Under the pieces are notes generated by a model. It was not told the origin of the DNA. It saw nothing but the letters and a program-made list of their open reading frames with translations, and made no database searches. A program made the position numbers and the translations under genes. Of a DNA stretch of 12,009 nt, positions 7,047 through 12,009 are shown in pieces (the first letter of the stretch is position 1; every line of letters starts with the position of its first letter). The stretch comes from an uncultured Bacillota bacterium (lineage in GTDB: Bacteria; Bacillota_I; Bacilli_A; Erysipelotrichales; Erysipelotrichaceae). The DNA lies in assembly GCA_949287785.1 (NCBI GenBank), contig CASEHR010000054.1, positions 1 through 12,009 of the forward strand, written 5' to 3'.

Positions 7047-7050
7047 TAAT

Positions 7051-7085
7051 AAAATACAGCCAATAGCTAGTATTGACTGTATTTT
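7051..7085 (-). terminator. Rho-independent terminator after the ABC exporter genes
   Basis: A 15-bp near-perfect inverted repeat (one G-T pair in DNA terms, G-U in RNA) with arms at 7051-7065 and 7071-7085 and a 5-nt loop. Read on the minus strand it starts with AAAATACAG, ends with CTGTATTTT and is followed by ATTATAAAAT, giving a short U-rich tail. It begins 10 nt after the stop codon at 7096. The stem is symmetric with A-tracts and T-tracts at its base, so it could also stop transcription on the plus strand, though no plus-strand gene needs it. Confidence 0.8.
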
Positions 7086-7095
7086 CTACCTTAAA

Positions 7096-8943
7096 CTAAC
7101 AACCGATCTGCTCACCCAATAAACGGGTTTTTAGATCATCATTAAATTGATTGGTGTAGAGGCGATAGTAGTAACCATGCTGTTTCAGCAGTTCACTGTG
7201 CTTGCCGTCTTCAACTATCTTGCCATTTTTAATGACCAGGATCCGATCGGCATTTACGATCGTCGACAATCGGTGAGCGACAACAAAAGATGTTTTTTCC
7301 TTCATTATGTTTTCGATTGCATATTGTATAATCTTTTCTGTCTCGGTATCGATCGAACTTGTCGCTTCATCCAAGACGAATATCGCCGGATCAGCCAAGA
7401 CTGCCCTGGCGAAGCTGATCAACTGCTTCTGACCGGTAGAAAGTCTTGATCCCCCTTCTCCGACATCGGTATCATAACCATCTTCAAAACTCATGATAAA
7501 ATCGTGGGCATTGACCATCTTGCAAGCTTCATAAACTTCCTCATCAGTAGCATCCAGCCTGGAAAAACGGACGTTTTCCATAATGCTGCCGCTGAAAAGA
7601 TGCGGTGCTTGCAAAACGTACCCAAGCTTTGAATGAAGCCATCCAATGGAACGTTTGCGATAATCCACGCCATCGATAAGCAATTCACCGTTTGTCGGTT
7701 CATAAAAACGACAGATGAGATTGACGATCGTCGATTTACCGCTTCCTGTTTCACCAACTAAGGCGATGGTCTGGCCTGCTTCGATCTTGAGATTGAAATC
7801 AGATAAGACCGTTTCACCCTGAACGTAACTGAAAGTGACGTCTTTGAATTCGATATCACCTTTGATAGGCTCATAATTCTCCGTTTTAGGCTCAAAGATA
7901 GTACCGTATCTGGCAATGACTTCCGGTGTATCGACAATGGTCGGCTCGCTTTCCAAGAGGTAGATGATTCTTTCTCCGGATGCTTGCGCCATTTGGAATT
8001 CACTTAAGATCGCGGCAATCATCCTTACCGGTTCATAGAACTGCTGCGCATACTGAATAAACATCATTAGAGTTCCAAACCCAATGATACCGGTATTAGC
8101 CAGATCACCACCCAGCCAGATTATAGCGGCGATAGCGATCGATGAAATGAATTGAACAAGGGGGCGGAAGGTCGCACCTAAACGCACAGCTTTGATCGAT
8201 ACATTTCTCATCTCCCTTGTATCTACCTTAAACTCACTGTAATTATGATCTTCAAGGGCCAGTGTTTTTGTGGTCTTAGCGCCATTTATACCTTCGCTGA
8301 AATCGTTTGTAATCTTACTGTTTGCCTTACGCACCTGCCGGTAAGCTTTCAATTGTCTGATCTGATAATAATACGATAGTACAGCCAATAGCGGAGCAGC
8401 GATCAAAACGATGAGTGCCATATTCACATTTGTCGAAAACATCACTACGGCTGAAAAGATCATGACCGGTATACCCCACGCCATATCAGTGAGAGACCAG
8501 GCGATTACCTCGGCGAGTCTGGCGATATCGCCGGTCATACGCGCCATCAGCCATCCGGTAGGTGTCGTATCAAAATAGGAGAAAGAAAGCGATTGGAGTT
8601 TACGGAAACACTTCTCTCTCAACTCACCACTGAAACCCATTTCCGTTTTACCGCAAAAATGGAAATACAAAAGGTTGAATAATGCGGTCATCAGAATAAT
8701 GGCGACATAGAAGATGACAAAGATCTTTAAACTTTCGATTGACGATTGAACATTTGCATAAGTATCGATCGCCTCTTTATTGAGATAAGGGATGAGGACA
8801 TCGATCAATGCCATAATGATCTGAAGGATGACTTGGATCAGAAGAAATTTGCGAAAAGGCTTAAAAATCTTTGCGAGCTTGATCCATACCTTAAGGTTGA
8901 AACCTTCTTTTGTAAAATCCTTCTCTTGAAATTTTTCTGCCAT
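7096..8943 (-). CDS. ABC exporter half-transporter with canonical ATP site (TM288-like subunit)
   Basis: Type IV ABC exporter subunit with a fused six-helix membrane domain (about 30-330) and nucleotide-binding domain (about 363-600), 615 residues. Motifs: Walker A GETGSGKST (397-405), Q-loop Gln445, signature LSTGQ (501-505, with Thr in place of the first Gly of LSGGQ), Walker B IFVLDE with catalytic Glu526, and switch His557 in AHRLST. Together with the gene just upstream, it should form a heterodimer: this subunit brings the intact Glu and His, and its altered signature would face the partner's degenerate site. The substrate is unknown; such pairs include multidrug and lipid exporters (BmrCD, LmrCD, TM287/288). 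The start shares one base with the previous stop (TAATG) and has a near-perfect AGGAGGTGA ribosome site. Confidence 0.94.
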   Translation of the reverse strand: MAEKFQEKDFTKEGFNLKVWIKLAKIFKPFRKFLLIQVILQIIMALIDVLIPYLNKEAIDTYANVQSSIESLKIFVIFYVAIILMTALFNLLYFHFCGKTEMGFSGELREKCFRKLQSLSFSYFDTTPTGWLMARMTGDIARLAEVIAWSLTDMAWGIPVMIFSAVVMFSTNVNMALIVLIAAPLLAVLSYYYQIRQLKAYRQVRKANSKITNDFSEGINGAKTTKTLALEDHNYSEFKVDTREMRNVSIKAVRLGATFRPLVQFISSIAIAAIIWLGGDLANTGIIGFGTLMMFIQYAQQFYEPVRMIAAILSEFQMAQASGERIIYLLESEPTIVDTPEVIARYGTIFEPKTENYEPIKGDIEFKDVTFSYVQGETVLSDFNLKIEAGQTIALVGETGSGKSTIVNLICRFYEPTNGELLIDGVDYRKRSIGWLHSKLGYVLQAPHLFSGSIMENVRFSRLDATDEEVYEACKMVNAHDFIMSFEDGYDTDVGEGGSRLSTGQKQLISFARAVLADPAIFVLDEATSSIDTETEKIIQYAIENIMKEKTSFVVAHRLSTIVNADRILVIKNGKIVEDGKHSELLKQHGYYYRLYTNQFNDDLKTRLLGEQIGC

Positions 8944-10736
8944 TATCTCACCTCCTCGCTGGTTACGATCTGACTCTGGATTTCATTAATCCGTTTATAG
9001 AGGCCTTCTTGAGCACATAATTCCTCATGAGTACCTGACTGAGTGATTCTCCCATCTTCAATCACGATGATCCGATCACAATCCTTGCTGGAGGCAACTC
9101 TCTGGGTAATGATGATGGTCGTCATCTTTCCGTTCAATGTCTTGATCGCAGCTCTTATAGCCGCATCAGTCTCGGTATCTACCGCGCTTAAAGAATCATC
9201 GAAGACAAGGATCGGGGATTGCTTCAGGATCGTTCTGGCAATTGCGATACGTTGTTTTTGACCGCCGGATAAAGTAACGCCCTTCTCCCCGACCAATGTA
9301 CGGTAACCTCGTTCAAAGCTATTGATGACATCATGCACCGATGCGATCGAGGTAGCTTTGTATACTTCCTCATCAGTGATCTCTTCATCGATGATTTTCA
9401 AGTTATCCATGATCGATCTTGAGAATAAGAAAGGCTCTTGCAAAACGATGCCGACATTATTACGCAGATGTGCTTTACTGATATCTTTTATGTTTATTCC
9501 GCCAATAGTTATATTGCCGTCTGTCGGTTCATAAAGACGTGACAGCAATGATATAAGTGTCGATTTCCCACTACCGGTCGGACCGATAATAGCGATCGTC
9601 TCATTCTCTTTGATAGTCAGGTCGATATCGTCGAGTACCATTCTTGGATCGTCATCATATTTGAAAGACACATGATCAAAATGGATATCTCCTTTTAACG
9701 GCGGCGTAAGTCCTTGATGGATATCTTCAGCCTCTTCTTGCAAAATATCTTTTAAACGATCGATCGATACGGAAAGCTTACCGAAATCACTAAGGATCCT
9801 GCCTAATTGACGCATTGCATACAGAACAGTTGTCTGATATGAGATGAAGATCGTGAAGTCACCGACCGTCAATGTTCCATTTCTTACTTCAAATACACCA
9901 AGTACGACGATAAGAAGAATACCGAAAAGCGCGATCATATAAGATGATGACCAATATGAACCAAGATAATGGATCATCTTCAGCGTTACCGCTTTATACT
10001 TCTCGTTCTCCTTGGCAAACCTCTCGATCTCATACAGTTCGCGATTAAAAGCCTTTATGACACGGATGCCACTGAGCGATTCCTGAATATTAGTTGATAA
10101 TACCGCTTCCTGTTCATCAGACAAACGGAATTGCTTCTGAACCTGTTTGAAGAAGATATATGAATAGATCAAGATAATTACAAGCGATATGCACACCCAT
10201 AGCGACAGCCTCTTATTAATGCCGAAAAGGACTAATAGCGCAATCGTAGCAGTTGCCAGGATATAGAAGATCTCAGCGAATTGGCCAGAGAAAAACCGCC
10301 TCACCATATCGACATCGGATGTACATTTTTGAATCAGTTCTCCGGTCTTGATCTTGACATGATATGCATATGGCAATAATTGAATATGAGAATAAAGATG
10401 ATTACGGATGTTCTCACAAAGATTCTCGGCGACATCTCCCTGCAGACGCTGCCTTATATTCATAAAAAGTGCAACGAGGAGGTAGATGATCACAAGAACG
10501 ACAGCAACAAGCCAGATATGTTCTCTGATATATGCAGTACCGCCCAAAAAATCTTCAAGAATACGCGAAAAGCCATCACTTACCGGTCTTCCGCTTATGA
10601 CATTGTCGATTAGAAAACTGATGACGAGATTAGGGATAAGATTAATGCCGGCATAAACGATCGTTACCGCCAGCAGTGTGATTAATGCAAACTTGTATTT
10701 ACCTAAGTGATCAAAAATGAATTTGATTCTAGGCAT
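8943..10736 (-). CDS. ABC exporter half-transporter with degenerate ATP site (TM287-like subunit)
   Basis: Partner subunit, 597 residues: six-helix membrane domain (about 15-320) then nucleotide-binding domain (about 349-590). Motifs: Walker A GPTGSGKST (385-393), Q-loop Gln433, canonical signature LSGGQ (489-493), but Walker B ends in ILVFDD so the catalytic Glu is Asp514, and the switch His is Gln545 in TQRVAS. This Glu-to-Asp and His-to-Gln combination is the known signature of the non-hydrolysing site in heterodimeric exporters, so it is a specialisation and not decay. The start overlaps the TSCPD gene by 8 nt and has no clear ribosome site, so coupling is likely. Transported substrate cannot be predicted. 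Confidence 0.94.
   Translation of the reverse strand: MPRIKFIFDHLGKYKFALITLLAVTIVYAGINLIPNLVISFLIDNVISGRPVSDGFSRILEDFLGGTAYIREHIWLVAVVLVIIYLLVALFMNIRQRLQGDVAENLCENIRNHLYSHIQLLPYAYHVKIKTGELIQKCTSDVDMVRRFFSGQFAEIFYILATATIALLVLFGINKRLSLWVCISLVIILIYSYIFFKQVQKQFRLSDEQEAVLSTNIQESLSGIRVIKAFNRELYEIERFAKENEKYKAVTLKMIHYLGSYWSSSYMIALFGILLIVVLGVFEVRNGTLTVGDFTIFISYQTTVLYAMRQLGRILSDFGKLSVSIDRLKDILQEEAEDIHQGLTPPLKGDIHFDHVSFKYDDDPRMVLDDIDLTIKENETIAIIGPTGSGKSTLISLLSRLYEPTDGNITIGGINIKDISKAHLRNNVGIVLQEPFLFSRSIMDNLKIIDEEITDEEVYKATSIASVHDVINSFERGYRTLVGEKGVTLSGGQKQRIAIARTILKQSPILVFDDSLSAVDTETDAAIRAAIKTLNGKMTTIIITQRVASSKDCDRIIVIEDGRITQSGTHEELCAQEGLYKRINEIQSQIVTSEEVR
8948..8956 (-). promoter_or_regulatory. Strong Shine-Dalgarno sequence for the second ABC subunit
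   Basis: AGGAGGTGA, nearly full complement to the 16S rRNA 3' end, lies within the last codons of the upstream ABC gene and 4 nt before the ATG at 8943 (about 7 nt measured from AGGAGG). It should allow efficient re-initiation, helping equal output of the two partner subunits. Confidence 0.8.
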
Positions 10737-10986
10737 GAGATTTAAATTCTTTTAAAGCACTGGCAATCTGATCCGGACAAGAGGTCATCTTGTTGCCGCA
10801 TCTGATGCCTTCAAGTCGTTTGACGACATCATCGATCGACATACCTTTGATCAGACTGACTATCCCTTTTAAATTACCGTTGCATCCACCGGTTATCTCG
10901 ACATCTTCGATTGTATTATCATCCGCAATAAAAAAATCCACTCGGCGTGAACATACGCCTTCGGGTATATATGTAAATGTTTTCAT
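10729..10986 (-). CDS. Small TSCPD-domain protein with four cysteines (TIGR03905-like)
   Basis: An 85-residue soluble protein that is nearly all one TSCPD domain. It has Cys12 (GVCSRRVDF), Cys35 (GGCNGNLKGI), Cys63 (IRCGNK) and Cys70 within TSCPDQIA (69-76). The family is widespread in Firmicutes and uncharacterised; a related domain occurs at the C terminus of some vitamin B12-dependent ribonucleotide reductases, where cysteines could bind metal or act in redox. Four cysteines in this spacing suggest a metal site or redox role, which is inference. AAGGAG lies 5 nt before the ATG. It begins 9 nt after ktrA and overlaps the first ABC gene. Confidence 0.88.
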   Translation of the reverse strand: MKTFTYIPEGVCSRRVDFFIADDNTIEDVEITGGCNGNLKGIVSLIKGMSIDDVVKRLEGIRCGNKMTSCPDQIASALKEFKSHA

Positions 10987-10995
10987 GTAAGCTCC

Positions 10996-11667
10996 TTAAT
11001 CTTTGACTTTCAAGAGTTCGTCAAAATGTTTAAAAATGTCTTTCTGTGCTACGACCAGTACACTGTCGTCTGCTTTGAATTTATAATTTGGATCCGGGTT
11101 GATCGACAACTTATGAGCTGCCCCACTCTTGATCCCAAGAGCGTTCATCCCATAACGATTACGAATATCAAGATCGATCAGCGAGCTACCGACCCATGTC
11201 GCAGGCACATTGATCTCCATGATCGAGTACTCATTATCGATATCCATTAGATCGATGACATTCCATGCCAATAAGGTCTTAGCCATTCTAATACCAGCTT
11301 CCTTTTCTGGCAAAACAACTTTATCAGCACCGATCTTAAGCATAATCTCACCGTAACGTTTATTCTTAGCCTTAGCCAAGACAAAAGGCACTCCCAACTG
11401 TTTTAGATTCATAATCGCTAAGATCGATTCCTCCAGACGACTTCCGGTTGCGATGATCGCCGCATTGGCATCAGCTACACCCACCGCTCTCAGTTCTTCA
11501 ATATCCGTAAAGTCGCAACATACAGCATGAGTAACGAACTCCTGCAGACGATCGACACAAGCCATGTCTTTGTCGATCGCAATAACATCCTGACCATATT
11601 TCGTCAATTCCTTAGCTGCCGATGAGCCAAAAATACCAAGTCCTAATACCAAATAAGTTTTTTTCAT
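10996..11667 (-). CDS. ktrA: KtrA/TrkA-type RCK subunit of a potassium uptake channel
   Basis: Cytosolic regulatory ring subunit that binds nucleotides and gates a KtrB-type potassium channel. The 223-residue product has an N-terminal RCK_N Rossmann domain: GLGIFG (9-14) and acidic Asp32 at the end of the second strand (VIAIDKD), then IIATG and VLAKA segments. A C-terminal RCK_C domain follows (about 140-221, EYSIMEINVP to LVVAQKD). Length matches KtrA (about 220) and not the double-length TrkA. The open frame extends 33 codons further upstream, but those codons lie inside ktrB and lack homology; GGGGTGAT (11671-11678) just before ATG 11667 supports the chosen start. It starts 4 nt after the ktrB stop. 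The symbol is by family resemblance. Confidence 0.94.
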   Translation of the reverse strand: MKKTYLVLGLGIFGSSAAKELTKYGQDVIAIDKDMACVDRLQEFVTHAVCCDFTDIEELRAVGVADANAAIIATGSRLEESILAIMNLKQLGVPFVLAKAKNKRYGEIMLKIGADKVVLPEKEAGIRMAKTLLAWNVIDLMDIDNEYSIMEINVPATWVGSSLIDLDIRNRYGMNALGIKSGAAHKLSINPDPNYKFKADDSVLVVAQKDIFKHFDELLKVKD

Positions 11668-11670
11668 TCT

Positions 11671-11678
11671 ATCACCCC
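11671..11678 (-). promoter_or_regulatory. Ribosome binding site that fixes the ktrA start
   Basis: GGGGTGAT overlaps the ktrB stop codon and precedes ATG 11667 by 3 nt, matching the downstream half of the AGGAGGTGAT consensus. It supports the internal Met over the longer open frame. Confidence 0.65.
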
Positions 11679-12009
11679 ACCATAACATCCGCTGCCGGAT
11701 AACGCACTTTACTATCGCGTTTTGTATTCTTGCTGATAGCATAAGCGATCGTGATCGGACCGACACGACCGATAAACATCAAAGCGATGATCACAAGTTC
11801 AGATATCGTCGATAAACTGCTGGTTATACCGACTGTCAATCCGACTGTGCCGATTGCACTGACAATCTCAAATAAGATGTCGAGTGACTCAAACGGTTCG
11901 ATCATCATCAAGAGTGTCAAAGCTAAGATACAAGCAATCAAATACATTGCAAATATCGCAAATGCACCCATGAAATTTGCTTTTTTTATATGTCGTCCCA
12001 TAAAGTTCA
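11672..12009 (-). CDS. ktrB: KtrB/TrkH-type potassium channel subunit, C-terminal part only
   Basis: The gene enters from beyond the right edge; about 111 C-terminal residues are present. An ATG at 12001 is internal because the frame stays open to the edge and the preceding part of the protein is needed. Seen: a membrane segment (IFAMYLIACILALTLLMMIE), the last pore loop with SAIGTVGL and GIT, then the segment MFIGRVGPITIAYAI, which matches the conserved GRVGP motif in the final helix of KtrB/TrkH. These form the fourth pore repeat of the ion pathway. It is followed after 4 nt by its regulatory partner ktrA, as expected for a Ktr operon. KtrB rather than TrkH is preferred because the partner is a single-length RCK protein. 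Confidence 0.92.
   Translation of the reverse strand, partial: NFMGRHIKKANFMGAFAIFAMYLIACILALTLLMMIEPFESLDILFEIVSAIGTVGLTVGITSSLSTISELVIIALMFIGRVGPITIAYAISKNTKRDSKVRYPAADVMVG

Noticed and set aside
7491..8003. Two minus-strand open frames (88 and 81 codons) inside the ABC gene
   Set aside because: They are out-of-frame shadows of the nucleotide-binding domain; the main frame carries all expected ATPase motifs.
10729..10760. Promoter for the first ABC gene in the AT-rich end of the TSCPD gene
   Set aside because: TTTAAA-like words are present but their spacing to the ATG is too short and no -35 is visible; the overlap favours translational coupling.
11668..11766. 33-codon upstream extension of ktrA
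   Set aside because: It lies inside ktrB in another frame, lacks RCK homology, and a ribosome site sits just before the internal ATG at 11667.

Overview
The window is a dense stretch of chromosome in which every supported gene lies on the minus strand. The organism looks like a Firmicute of moderately low G+C (roughly 40% by eye). TGA is used as a stop codon (nusB, the rhomboid gene, ktrB) and TGG encodes Trp, so the code is the standard one and not that of Mycoplasma. The order xseA-xseB-ispA-dxs, the KtrAB-type potassium uptake genes and the small TSCPD protein suggest Bacilli or Erysipelotrichia. The genus cannot be read from the sequence.

In the direction of transcription (right to left) there are two gene blocks. 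Block 1 (12009 to 7096) holds the C-terminal end of a KtrB/TrkH potassium channel, its RCK regulatory subunit KtrA, an 85-residue four-cysteine TSCPD protein, and two half-transporters that together form a heterodimeric type IV ABC exporter with one canonical and one degenerate ATP site. It ends at a strong hairpin (7051-7085). Block 2 (7034 to 1) holds lspA, an RluD-type pseudouridine synthase, a GluP-like rhomboid protease, a ComEB-type dCMP deaminase, nusB, xseA, xseB, ispA and a dxs-family gene that runs off the left edge. Nearly all junctions are overlaps or gaps below 10 nt, which indicates operon transcription and coupled translation. No stretch over 100 nt lacks a gene.

The most unusual item is the gene in the usual dxs position (1187 to 1). 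Its fold-level motifs show that it is a 1-deoxy-D-xylulose-5-phosphate synthase homologue, yet nearly every catalytic or cofactor residue I could align to E. coli Dxs is changed (H49, H80, the Asp and second Gly of the GDG motif, E370, Y392, R398). The reading frame is open for 395 codons. This looks like a maintained DXS pseudoenzyme, not a decayed gene. The adjacent ispA product also has a Lys-to-Gln change in its GGKR isopentenyl diphosphate-binding motif. The pair may be an altered isoprenoid module with a regulatory or other new role (inference).

Other points worth attention are an identical TAAAAT-N6-ATG arrangement before lspA and nusB, neither of which has a well-placed Shine-Dalgarno sequence, suggesting leaderless transcripts, and a marked excess of GATC.
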